9,351 nt of DNA. It comes from DHVE2 group archaeon (GTDB taxonomy: Archaea > Thermoplasmatota > Thermoplasmata > Thermoplasmatales > Aciduliprofundaceae). Shown here in pieces: positions 1 through 6,909 of the stretch. The stretch is taken from positions 1-9,351 of the forward strand of contig WAOY01000117.1 in assembly GCA_015520985.1 (NCBI GenBank), read 5' to 3'. How positions within the stretch are numbered: position 1 is the stretch's first letter; each line of letters starts with the position of its first letter. A program made the position numbers and the translations under genes. The notes beneath the pieces were generated by a model that worked only from the letters and a program-made list of their open reading frames with translations, had not been told where the DNA came from and did not search any database.

Positions 1-947
1 TCCCTAGATACTTCCATCATGCAGAAATATGGGCCAGCAGCAACATCGGAGCCGAGGCCCACATCAATACCGTGAGATTCTATCTCGTGTATGGGCATCC
101 TGCCGCTGTGGAGGAAGAAATTGGACGAGGGGCAGTGCGCTATCTTTGATCCCCTGGATGAAATCAGGGACATCTCCCCGGGGCTAAGGTGGATCGCATG
201 GGCAAGAACTGTTCGTGGGGTCAGCACACCCGCTTTATCATAGACGAAGGCGTAATCCGCTCCGCACATCTCGCGAACCAGCGAAACTTCATTCTTCTGC
301 TCGGAGATGTGCGTCTGGATCCTGAGACCCATGTTTTTCGCAATCTCCGCGGTTCTCCTCATAAGGTCCATGCTGCAGGCGGGGGCAAAACGAAGGGTGA
401 GCACGTAGTTGAGCTTCCCGGAGTTCCATTTCCCCGCGAGTTCCTTCACTTCTCTCCCGGCCCTATCCACAGGGGTCACGAGCTCTTCAGGCACATTCTG
501 GTCCATCAAAGTCTGGCCCATTAGGATGCGGAGCCCCGATTCCCTGGCGACCTCAAAGGCCACTTCGGTGGACTCGGCATTCGGAGGGCCGTAAACCATC
601 GCGGTGGTGGTCCCGTTCCTGGCGAGGTTCGCGAAGAACTTCTCCGCGTTTCTGCGGGTGTACTCGGGATCGAGGAACCTCTTCTCCTCAGGGAAGACGT
701 AGCTTTCAAGCCACTCCAGCAGATTGGGCTTCCACTTCGCCCGAATGTTCACCTGGGGGAGGTGCACATGGGTATCCACGAACCCTGGCACGATAAGAAA
801 ATCCCGGTAGTCCACGACCTCCGCACTCTCTCTGGGATATTTATCTATGCTCACCACCCTGCCCTCCCTGACGTGCAGGTAGCCCTCAAGGTCGGCGATG
901 TCCCCGGTGGAACGAAAGGTTATAATCCTGGACCTGTAAGCACGCAT
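1..947 (-). CDS. guaD: Guanine deaminase-like amidohydrolase, C-terminus cut by window edge
   Basis: This is a metal-dependent amidohydrolase that most resembles guanine deaminase, which hydrolyses guanine to xanthine and ammonia in purine salvage in the cytoplasm. I translated the minus strand by hand: 315 complete codons are present from the ATG at 947, with no stop before the edge. Visible motifs, in order, are PGFVDTHVHLPQ (residues 54-65, with the metal-binding HxH at H60/H62), LLEWLESYVFPEE (76-88, typical of guanine deaminases), RFAPACS (186-192), QTHISE (H213), LAHAIHL (249-254), AHCPSSNFFL (270-279) and GLGSDVAAG (297-305, with the expected metal-ligand Asp at D301). Family members usually have about 420-450 residues, so roughly the last quarter is missing. 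The start is the only one giving a normal amidohydrolase N-terminus. No clear Shine-Dalgarno is seen, and a weak A/T-rich box (971-979) sits about 25-33 bases upstream, which would fit a leaderless message. Another cytosine/adenosine deaminase-type amidohydrolase is the main alternative. Confidence 0.88.
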   Translation of the reverse strand, partial: MRAYRSRIITFRSTGDIADLEGYLHVREGRVVSIDKYPRESAEVVDYRDFLIVPGFVDTHVHLPQVNIRAKWKPNLLEWLESYVFPEEKRFLDPEYTRRNAEKFFANLARNGTTTAMVYGPPNAESTEVAFEVARESGLRILMGQTLMDQNVPEELVTPVDRAGREVKELAGKWNSGKLNYVLTLRFAPACSMDLMRRTAEIAKNMGLRIQTHISEQKNEVSLVREMCGADYAFVYDKAGVLTPRTVLAHAIHLSPGEMSLISSRGSKIAHCPSSNFFLHSGRMPIHEIESHGIDVGLGSDVAAGPYFCMMEVSR

Positions 948-1041
948 AGGTTGGTGAGAAAGAAATGCAGGTATTTCAACGTTGCGAGGTGTGCTACAAA
1001 ATGGCACAAAATATATATCGGCGAAAAACATACCCCCACTA
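948..1041. promoter_or_regulatory. Divergent promoter region with a strong plus-strand TATA box
   Basis: This is the gap between the deaminase (minus) and the winged-helix regulator (plus). The plus-strand TATA box is ATATATAT at 1011-1018, preceded by an A-rich BRE-like stretch. It lies 24-31 bases ahead of the ATG at 1042, which predicts a leaderless transcript starting at or next to that ATG. Just upstream, TGTGC (990-994) and GCACA (1004-1008) form 5-base inverted arms around a 9-base spacer, a weak operator candidate for autoregulation by the neighbouring regulator. For the deaminase only a poor TATA-like box at 971-979 is seen. Confidence 0.6.
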
Positions 1042-1536
1042 ATGCCAGGTGGTAAAATCAAGGTTGTTAACGACATCGGAGATCTCGTTTCCGTGTTCTA
1101 CTCGTGCAACACCGAGATAAAGAAGAAGGTTTTTCAGGAGGTCACCAAGAAGTGGTGCACCCTCGAGGAAATAGAGGAGAAGTACGGGGAGGAAGGCGTG
1201 AGGGCGCTCAAGTACCTGGAGAACATCAAGTTCGTGGAGACCCAGTGGCTCACAACCGATAAAGGGGTGGTGAGGGCGTACCACACCTACTACGACCTCT
1301 TCCAGATCAATCTCACCATCCCCGTCATGGAGGCCGCTGAGGTCCTGAGGGTTATAACCATGCCGGACGAGGAGTTCAGGGAGTGGGAGGAGAGGATAAT
1401 AAAGCTCATAAAGGAGGGCGATAGCTTCATAGGGTACATCGTGGAGAAACTGAACATCTCACAAACGATGCTCCGCGCCCTGATTAAGAGGAGCGACCGC
1501 CTTGAGATAAAGGGGATGATGGTTGAGGTGGTGTGA
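1042..1536 (+). CDS. ArsR-type winged-helix transcriptional regulator
   Basis: A 164-residue protein that resembles the archaeal ArsR/winged-helix regulators. The N-terminal half (about 20-90) reads as a wHTH: helix TEIKKKVFQEV, then TLEEIEEKYGEEGVRALKYL, followed by a wing-like segment around VETQWLTTDKGVVRAYH. The second half (about 105-160) contains a helical region and a second possible HTH-like unit (SFIGYIVEKLNISQTMLRAL) ending in RLEIKGMMVEVV. No metal-binding Cys pair typical of classic ArsR/SmtB sensors is obvious; the only Cys are C22 and C39. The open frame extends 20 codons further upstream to 982, but I reject that start because the TATA box at 1011-1018 would lie inside it. The ATG at 1042 fits a leaderless mRNA. 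The gene is followed directly by a membrane-protein gene in the same frame, and its 3' end supplies that gene's ribosome-binding site. The DNA target and ligand are unknown. Confidence 0.72.
   Translation: MPGGKIKVVNDIGDLVSVFYSCNTEIKKKVFQEVTKKWCTLEEIEEKYGEEGVRALKYLENIKFVETQWLTTDKGVVRAYHTYYDLFQINLTIPVMEAAEVLRVITMPDEEFREWEERIIKLIKEGDSFIGYIVEKLNISQTMLRALIKRSDRLEIKGMMVEVV
1525..1530 (+). promoter_or_regulatory. Shine-Dalgarno site that supports the TTG start at 1537
   Basis: GAGGTG, inside the last codons of the regulator gene, matches the archaeal Shine-Dalgarno core GGAGGTGATC and lies 6 bases ahead of the TTG at 1537. It makes initiation at TTG plausible, with translational coupling to the upstream gene. 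Confidence 0.6.
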
Positions 1537-2528
<992 letters not shown>

Positions 2529-2529
2529 A

Positions 2530-2564
2530 ATTATCTTCGGAGATAATCACGGCGTTGATTTTTT
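2530..2564 (+). terminator. Hairpin plus T-run after aTrm56
   Basis: ATTATCT (2530-2536) and AGATAAT (2541-2547) form a perfect 7-base stem with a TCGG loop, two bases after the aTrm56 stop, and a run of six T follows at 2559-2564. Archaeal termination depends mainly on the T-run, so this is a plausible end for the three-gene operon. Confidence 0.6.
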
Positions 2565-2675
2565 AATGTACGCACCCACTACCATCCCTGCCGAAAAATC
2601 ACGGATCACGATTACCCCACCCAACCCATTTTTCATTAAAGGAGGGTCCCGGGGGACCCTAAAATGCATGGTGGC
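2565..2675. other. Intergenic stretch between converging genes, with a perfect GC-rich hairpin
   Basis: No convincing gene is present between the end of the aTrm56 operon and the end of the minus-strand gene. The one structure is AGGGTCCC (2643-2650) paired with GGGACCCT (2653-2660), a perfect 8-base stem with a two-base GG loop (or a 7-base stem with a 4-base loop). It reads as a hairpin from either strand. It sits downstream of the minus-strand gene only if that gene ends at 2676, and could then act as its 3' end signal. Confidence 0.45.
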
Positions 2676-2783
2676 TTAATCTCTCATCTCCCGGAGAACA
2701 GCATCGAGGAGGTTCCTAGCATCGCGCACGTCCCTCCCCACCTTAACCGTGAGGAAGTTCATGAGTTCCTCCTCGCTGGCACC
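2676..2783 (-). pseudogene. Out-of-frame 3' end of the YbjN-like gene (apparent frameshift)
   Basis: Downstream of the first frame's stop, the -1 frame continues with good coding character for 35 codons: GASEEELMNFLTVKVGRDVR, then about fifteen more residues including NLLDAVLREM, ending at TAA 2676-2678. Joining this to the upstream frame at the GGG run (plus-strand CCC at 2782-2784) gives a smooth helix, DRIERGASEEELMNFL, instead of the odd tail RVPARRNS. One extra G at that run would restore a single 196-residue protein. The same frame has an ATG at 2762 overlapping the upstream TGA (ATGA), so a separate 28-codon gene is formally possible but less likely. This could be a real mutation, a sequencing/assembly error in a short G-run, or a recoding site. 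Confidence 0.6.
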
Positions 2784-3265
2784 CGTTCTATGCGATCCAC
2801 TAGCATCGCCACGATCCTTGTGAGAACCTTCTCAACGAACTCCTCCTCTATGCCTAGGGCCATCACACCTGCGAGCACGCCGATCACCAGGGCGGTCAGG
2901 GCGTTGTTGAACTCTTCCTTGTCCAGGGACGCCTTGTCCAGATCAACCCTCAGACGTATCTGCCCGTTGGGAGGTGCTATGGAGAACTTCATCATCCTTA
3001 TGTTCTCGTTAAGCATTAGGAGTTTTCTGTACACCTCCAGTTTCTCCTCCGCATTCATCCCCTCCGTCTCTATTGTGGTGGGTACCACGAGATGGACAAA
3101 TTCCTCGGAGAAGGCTACCACGAGATTCATGGGAACCGAGGGGTGCTCCGCAAGATATACATCCCTGTCAACCTGCTCCACCTGCCATGGTAGATCCACG
3201 ATGTCCCTTGCATCGTCCTTTCCATTCGTAAGCCACGCCAGAACGTTTGCTTCTATCGCTTCCAT
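2759..3265 (-). CDS. Small protein, possibly YbjN/type III chaperone-like fold (frameshifted near its end)
   Basis: The intact frame encodes 168 residues from the ATG at 3265. The sequence has alternating beta-strand and helix character: AEHPSVPMNLVVAFSEEFVH, LVVPTTIET, a helix EEKLEVYRKLLMLNENIRMM, then KFSIAPPNGQIRLRVDLDKA and a long helical C-terminal third (FNNALTALVIGVLAGVMALG, EEFVEKVLTRIVAMLVDRIE). The central pattern resembles YbjN/CesT chaperone-type proteins, but I hold this as a fold guess and not an assignment. There is no signal peptide. The hydrophobic stretch ALTALVIGVLAGVMALG is probably a buried helix and not a membrane span. The last seven residues (VPARRNS) look out of place, because the true C-terminus appears to lie in the -1 frame down to 2676. 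The gene diverges from moeA, with a palindrome in the shared promoter. Confidence 0.6.
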   Translation of the reverse strand: MEAIEANVLAWLTNGKDDARDIVDLPWQVEQVDRDVYLAEHPSVPMNLVVAFSEEFVHLVVPTTIETEGMNAEEKLEVYRKLLMLNENIRMMKFSIAPPNGQIRLRVDLDKASLDKEEFNNALTALVIGVLAGVMALGIEEEFVEKVLTRIVAMLVDRIERVPARRNS

Positions 3266-3308
3266 TAACGTGCAAACTTTGATATGCTCAATTGAGCATG
3301 TCCCCAGC
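3266..3308. promoter_or_regulatory. Divergent promoter of the YbjN-like gene and moeA with a 16-base perfect palindrome
   Basis: ATGCTCAATTGAGCAT at 3284-3299 is a perfect 16-base palindrome in a gap of only 43 bases between two divergent start codons (3265 minus, 3309 plus). A weak TATA-like TTTGATAT (3278-3285) lies 24-31 bases ahead of the moeA ATG, so the palindrome would cover the space between the TATA box and the start of moeA transcription. On the minus strand it also covers the upstream promoter position of the other gene (19-34 bases ahead of its ATG). A dimeric repressor bound here could control both genes. The regulator is not identified. Confidence 0.5.
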
Positions 3309-4517
3309 ATGAGACCGTTCAGGGATCTGATACCCTTCGAGGATGCAAGAAGAATCCTCCTGGAAAACGTACCCGTGATAGAGGATGCCGAAGAGATTTC
3401 CCTGGAAGATGCCCCTGGCAGGGTACTCGCGGAGGACATAAAGGCGAGGCAGGACGTGCCCCCCTTCGATCGGGCGGCGGAGGATGGATACGCTGTTATA
3501 GCGGAGGACACCTTCGGTGCGGGACAGTACAGCCCAAAAGAATTCAGGGTTGTGGGAAGGATAAACACAGGTGAGTACAGAGACATTGAAATAGGAAGTG
3601 GAGAAGCTGTGGAGGTGGCCACGGGGGCCATGCTGCCGAGGGGCGCAAATGCCGTGGTGCGCGTTGAAGACACCGAGAGGGAGGGGGACAGGCTCTTAGT
3701 CTACCGCGCCGTTCACCCGGGATTCGACGTGGCACCCCGGGGAGAGGATATAAAGATGGGCGAGACCGTGCTGGAAAAGGGAGAATTTCTCACCCCTGCG
3801 CGCATAGGCGCCATCGCCGCGCTCGGGATCCCAAGAGTGAAGGTGTTCAGAAAGCCGAGGGTGGCCATACTCCCCACCGGAGACGAGCTAATAAAGCCAG
3901 GCGAGGAACTTAAGCCAGGGAAGATATACGACGTCAACTCCTTCACCCTCAGCGCCGTTGTGAAGGAGAATGGGGGCATTCCTAAGGTGTACCCGTACGT
4001 GGAGGACAACGTTGAGGACATAGAGAAAAAACTGAAAGATGCTCTGGAGAACGATATCATAGTTTTCTCGGGCGGCTCTTCGGTAGGGGAGAGAGACCTC
4101 CTCATAGACGTCGTCTCCCGCCTGGGAAGGGTGCTGTTCCACGGGGTACAGATCAAGCCCGGGAAGCCCACGTGGGCTGCCATAGTGGAGGGAAAACTCG
4201 TACTTGGTATGCCCGGGTTCCCGACCTCATGCCTGAACGATGCGTACCAGTTCCTGGCACTTGCACTGCGTAAGATGGCCTCTCTGCCCCCCAGAACGGA
4301 GAGGATAGTCAAGGCCAGGATGGCCAGGAGAATAACCTCCACCCTGGGGCGACAGCAGTTCTTCACGGTGCGCCTTGAAAAAGGCATCGCATATCCCGCG
4401 TACAAGACCTCCGGCGCCATAACCAGTCTGGCGAATTCGGATGGGTACATCGTAATTCCGGCCACGGTGGACCTGGTGGAGAAGGACGAGGAGGTGGAGG
4501 TACACCTCTGGGGGTGA
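3309..4517 (+). CDS. moeA: Molybdopterin molybdenumtransferase MoeA
   Basis: MoeA inserts molybdate (or tungstate, common in thermophilic archaea) into adenylylated molybdopterin in cofactor biosynthesis, in the cytoplasm. The 402-residue length is normal for the family. Visible motifs are PPFDRAAEDGYAV (51-63, the family usually has PPFDxSAMDGYA, so Met to Glu here), EVATGAMLPRGANAVVRVED (102-121), ILPTGDELIKPGE (187-199), IYDVNSF (206-212), VFSGGSSVGERDLL (252-265, the MoCF domain signature), IKPGKPTWAA (282-291) and GMPGFPTSCL (300-309). Domains run as MoeA N-terminal (about 1-170), MoCF (about 180-320) and MoeA C-terminal (about 330-402). The open frame runs much further upstream, but that stretch overlaps the minus-strand gene and lacks family similarity; MRPFRDLIPFEDA is the natural N-terminus. 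A mobB-like gene follows 4 bases after the stop, whose surrounding bases form that gene's ribosome-binding site. Confidence 0.96.
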   Translation: MRPFRDLIPFEDARRILLENVPVIEDAEEISLEDAPGRVLAEDIKARQDVPPFDRAAEDGYAVIAEDTFGAGQYSPKEFRVVGRINTGEYRDIEIGSGEAVEVATGAMLPRGANAVVRVEDTEREGDRLLVYRAVHPGFDVAPRGEDIKMGETVLEKGEFLTPARIGAIAALGIPRVKVFRKPRVAILPTGDELIKPGEELKPGKIYDVNSFTLSAVVKENGGIPKVYPYVEDNVEDIEKKLKDALENDIIVFSGGSSVGERDLLIDVVSRLGRVLFHGVQIKPGKPTWAAIVEGKLVLGMPGFPTSCLNDAYQFLALALRKMASLPPRTERIVKARMARRITSTLGRQQFFTVRLEKGIAYPAYKTSGAITSLANSDGYIVIPATVDLVEKDEEVEVHLWG

Positions 4518-4519
4518 TC
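4510..4519 (+). promoter_or_regulatory. Near-perfect Shine-Dalgarno for the GTG-started mobB-like gene
   Basis: GGGGGTGATC matches the archaeal consensus GGAGGTGATC at nine of ten positions and overlaps the moeA stop codon. It sits directly before the GTG at 4522, fixes that start, and implies coupled translation with moeA. Confidence 0.7.
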
Positions 4520-4521
4520 CC

Positions 4522-5196
4522 GTGATCCTGGGATTCTGCGGCTTCTCCGATTCGGGCAAGACGACTATGATCGAGAAAATAATTGAAACCCTCAGAGACA
4601 ACTACTCCGTGGCCGTGGTGAAGCACGTGGGCCACGGAGTTGATACTCGGGGAAAGGACAGCGACAGGTTCAGGAGAGTGGGAGCGAAGGAGGTCGTGCT
4701 CATAGGCGAAGGGGAAGAGGTAATATTCAGAGAGCCTCAAACCCTGTTCGCGGTGCTTAAATCCCTCAAACACGACGTCATCCTAGTGGAAGGTTTTAAG
4801 GGAGTTAAGTACCTGAAGAAGGTGTGCCTGAGCGATGCCGAATGCGAGGGGTGCATCATGCGAAACCCAACCGTGGACAAGGTGCTGGAGCACATAAAGA
4901 GGGAAATTGAGGTGGAGAAAATCCTGGCAAAGCTTCCGAACTTCAACTGCGGCGACTGCGGGCACAGGAACTGCGAGGAGATGGCCCGTGCAATATACCG
5001 GGGCGAGGATAAATTTGAGAACTGCAGGTACTGGAACCCCGATGCCCTCGTATCTGTGAGGGTCAATGGTAAGGAGATATACATGGGCAGATTCGCCCAG
5101 GACGTGGTGATGAACACCATCGCCGGGCTTCTATCGGCGTTCAAGGGAGTTGGAAAAATAGAAGACGTTGAGATAAAAATCAAAAAGAGTTCTTGA
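4522..5196 (+). CDS. mobB: MobB-like GTPase with a C-terminal Fe-S (CxxCx4C) domain
   Basis: The N-terminal part (about 1-125) resembles MobB, the P-loop protein that assists attachment of a nucleotide to molybdopterin. Walker A is GFSDSGKT (7-14), VVKHVGHGVDTRGKDSDRF (32-50) is the family's conserved KH...D segment, and DVILVEGFKG (85-94) is the Walker B-like strand. The extra C-terminal half is longer than classical MobB. It holds a cysteine cluster, CxxCx4C (C143, C146, C151) plus C168, as in four-cysteine 4Fe-4S domains of the PF04060 type, and a final NGKEIYMGRFAQDVVMNTI/KIEDVEIKI unit (182-221). Three more Cys (102, 108, 111) follow the GTPase core. The GTG start is set by the strong ribosome-binding site at 4510-4519. 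The gene is in an operon with moeA, which supports a role in Mo/W cofactor maturation. Whether the Fe-S domain is redox-active, structural or a delivery module cannot be told here. Confidence 0.87.
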   Translation: MILGFCGFSDSGKTTMIEKIIETLRDNYSVAVVKHVGHGVDTRGKDSDRFRRVGAKEVVLIGEGEEVIFREPQTLFAVLKSLKHDVILVEGFKGVKYLKKVCLSDAECEGCIMRNPTVDKVLEHIKREIEVEKILAKLPNFNCGDCGHRNCEEMARAIYRGEDKFENCRYWNPDALVSVRVNGKEIYMGRFAQDVVMNTIAGLLSAFKGVGKIEDVEIKIKKSS

Positions 5197-5199
5197 AAA

Positions 5200-5658
5200 T
5201 TACGCGCTCCTTATCACGGTCAGGGTGTCGGTCTTGGTCTGCTCGCCGATCAGGCCAGGGTACTGCATCTTCACCTGGATCTCGTCCTGCTGCACACCGC
5301 TTGGCAGGGTCACGTTGTCCAGGTGTATGGTGACCTGACCATTGGCATCAGTCTGTCCCGCTTCAGTTATACCACACCCGTCGAGCACAACCTTCACGTT
5401 GGGCAGGGGATGGCCGTTCTGGTCGTACACGGTTATGGTAACATCGCCGCTCCAGAGAGCCCTTCCATCCGCCTGAGTCGTGGCCTTTATAACCTTGGTC
5501 TGGTTCCCGTTTATCTCAATTACCCAGCTGGTTATCGACGGCCCCGAAGTCACCATAAAGCTCAGTATCGCTGCCAGCGCCACTGCCGCCACTACCACTG
5601 TAATCAATATATACAGTGGAAGACCAACTACAGCTCCGTCCTCTTTCACAGATATCAC
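5200..5658 (-). CDS. Pilin-like (class III signal) single-pass protein with an Ig-like extracellular domain
   Basis: A 152-residue protein beginning with a short charged segment (ISVKEDG) followed at once by a hydrophobic helix, AVVGLPLYILITVVVAAVAL (residues 9-28), continuing to about residue 35. This is the layout of archaeal type IV pilin-like and archaellin-like precursors, where a prepilin peptidase would cut before AVVG. The rest (about 45-152) is predicted beta-rich: TKVIKATTQADGRALWSGDV, TITVYDQNGHPLPNVKVVLD, GQTDANGQVTIHLDNVTLPS. This resembles the Ig-like/carboxypeptidase-regulatory folds seen in surface proteins. It has one Cys and no catalytic motif. The start is GTG at 5658; a second GTG (5646) would also leave a short leader. 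TATA at 5684-5691 lies 26-33 bases ahead of the first GTG, favouring a leaderless message and that start. Its stop is only 3 bases from the converging mobB stop. Its surface role is inferred, and no pilus genes are nearby. Confidence 0.65.
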   Translation of the reverse strand: MISVKEDGAVVGLPLYILITVVVAAVALAAILSFMVTSGPSITSWVIEINGNQTKVIKATTQADGRALWSGDVTITVYDQNGHPLPNVKVVLDGCGITEAGQTDANGQVTIHLDNVTLPSGVQQDEIQVKMQYPGLIGEQTKTDTLTVIRSA

Positions 5659-5781
5659 CCAGTATTAGTAATGCTCAACCTATTATTTAAATTTTTCTCG
5701 GAAATCCCGTGGCTAGAGCAAGAAATCCTTTTATATATGGTTAACATATCCGCCAACAGATAATGAAGAGGATGGGATATT
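5659..5781. promoter_or_regulatory. Divergent promoter region of the pilin-like gene and ftsZ
   Basis: Two TATA boxes point outward. TTTAAATA on the minus strand (5684-5691) serves the pilin-like gene, and TTATATAT on the plus strand (5731-5738), preceded by an A-rich BRE-like stretch, serves ftsZ. The ftsZ box is 44-51 bases ahead of its ATG, so ftsZ probably has a short leader of about 15-20 bases containing GAGGATG (5768-5774) as ribosome-binding site. ATGCTCAA at 5671-5678 repeats one half of the palindrome at 3284-3299. Confidence 0.6.
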
Positions 5782-6903
5782 ATGAAGTCCTTGATTGGTG
5801 CAATAAAGGAAGGTGGTGAGGAGAACAGGGAGATACAGAGAACAATCTCCCCCGATGACGAGGAGCTCATGGAACTGGTTGAGAAACTTCGCGTGAAGAT
5901 CAAGATAGTGGGCTGCGGCGGTGGCGGCAGCAACACCATCAACAGGATTATGGACGAGGGAATTCACGGCGATGTGGAACTGATAGCCGCAAACACGGAT
6001 GCGCAGCACCTTTTGCAGATACGCGCCAACCGCAAGGTTCTCCTGGGCAAGAGAAGGACCAGGGGACTCGGCGCAGGTTCTGATCCCCTAGTTGGAGAGG
6101 ACGCCGCAAGGGAGAGCGAAGATAAGCTGCGCGAACTCCTGCAGGGGGCAGATATGGTCTTCGTGACCGCGGGCCTCGGTGGAGGAACGGGCACGGGCAG
6201 CGCGCCGTACGTGGCGAAGATAGCCAAGGAACTCGGCGCCCTTGTTCTCTCAGTTGTAACACTTCCCTTCAAGGCCGAGGGCAAACTCAGGATGGAGAAC
6301 GCAATGTGGGGCCTCGAGAAGCTCCGCAGGTACTCGGACACAACGATAGTCATTCCGAACGATAAGCTCCTGGAACTCGTCCCGAGGCTGCCCCTTAACG
6401 AGGCCTTCAAGGTAGCCGATACCGTCCTGATGATAACCATCAAGGGCATAACGGAGATCCTCACCAAGCCCGGCCTGGTGAACGTGGATTACGCGGACCT
6501 CCGCACGGTCCTTGGTGCTGGCGGCGTGGCCATGGTGGGCATAGGCGAGAGCGACAGCACCCACGACCGTGTAAAGGAAGCGGTGGAGGAAGCGATCAAT
6601 TCCCCGTTGATAGATGCGGACATTAGCGACGCAACCGGTGCCCTCGTGAGGATCGTGGGCGACTCGCACATGAGCGTGCAGGAGGCCCAGATGGCCGTGG
6701 ACCTTGTGCAGAGGAAGATAAATAAAGCTGCCAAGATCATCTGGGGAGCAAGCGTGGATCCCGAGATGGACAACATGGTTCAGGTACTCGTGGTGCTCTC
6801 AGGTGTGAAGTCCCCGTACTTCATAGAGAAGGGTGGTTCCCTCAAAGCGGCGCGCCAGGTCGCAGGCGAGACCCTGGACGCCGACATAGACATAATCGAG
6901 TGA
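5782..6903 (+). CDS. ftsZ: Cell division protein FtsZ (archaeal FtsZ1-like)
   Basis: FtsZ is a tubulin-like GTPase that polymerises into the cytokinetic ring at mid-cell. The 373-residue protein shows the full set of motifs: KIKIVGCGGGGSNTINRI (39-56, nucleotide-binding loop 1), AANTDAQHL (69-77), LGKRRTRGLGAGSDP (88-102), the tubulin signature GGGTGTGSAP (133-142), VVTLPFKAEG (158-167), and the synergy-loop region NVDYADLRTVLGAGGVAMVG (234-253), which supplies catalytic acid residues across the filament. An N-terminal extension (about 1-37) is acidic and probably disordered. The C-terminus ends in an acidic/hydrophobic peptide (TLDADIDIIE) that could be the binding site for a membrane anchor such as SepF, by analogy with other archaea. 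The motif pattern is closer to the archaeal FtsZ1 group. A TATA box and a short leader with a ribosome-binding site precede it, and the coiled-coil gene follows 6 bases after the stop, so the two are almost certainly co-transcribed. Confidence 0.97.
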   Translation: MKSLIGAIKEGGEENREIQRTISPDDEELMELVEKLRVKIKIVGCGGGGSNTINRIMDEGIHGDVELIAANTDAQHLLQIRANRKVLLGKRRTRGLGAGSDPLVGEDAARESEDKLRELLQGADMVFVTAGLGGGTGTGSAPYVAKIAKELGALVLSVVTLPFKAEGKLRMENAMWGLEKLRRYSDTTIVIPNDKLLELVPRLPLNEAFKVADTVLMITIKGITEILTKPGLVNVDYADLRTVLGAGGVAMVGIGESDSTHDRVKEAVEEAINSPLIDADISDATGALVRIVGDSHMSVQEAQMAVDLVQRKINKAAKIIWGASVDPEMDNMVQVLVVLSGVKSPYFIEKGGSLKAARQVAGETLDADIDIIE

Positions 6904-6909
6904 TACTCC

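Noticed and set aside
982..1041. Twenty-codon N-terminal extension of the winged-helix regulator
   Set aside because: The strong TATA box (1011-1018) would lie inside the coding region, and the extension lacks protein-like character; the ATG at 1042 fits a leaderless mRNA.
2566..2679. A 37-codon plus-strand open frame in the intergenic region
   Set aside because: It has no ribosome-binding site, reads through the GC-rich hairpin, and has an unlikely composition (many Pro/Thr); most likely chance.
2664..3308. Long open extension of the moeA frame upstream of 3309
   Set aside because: It overlaps the minus-strand YbjN-like gene, is Ser/Arg/Thr-rich without family similarity, and would engulf the promoter palindrome; MoeA similarity begins at MRPFRDLIPF.
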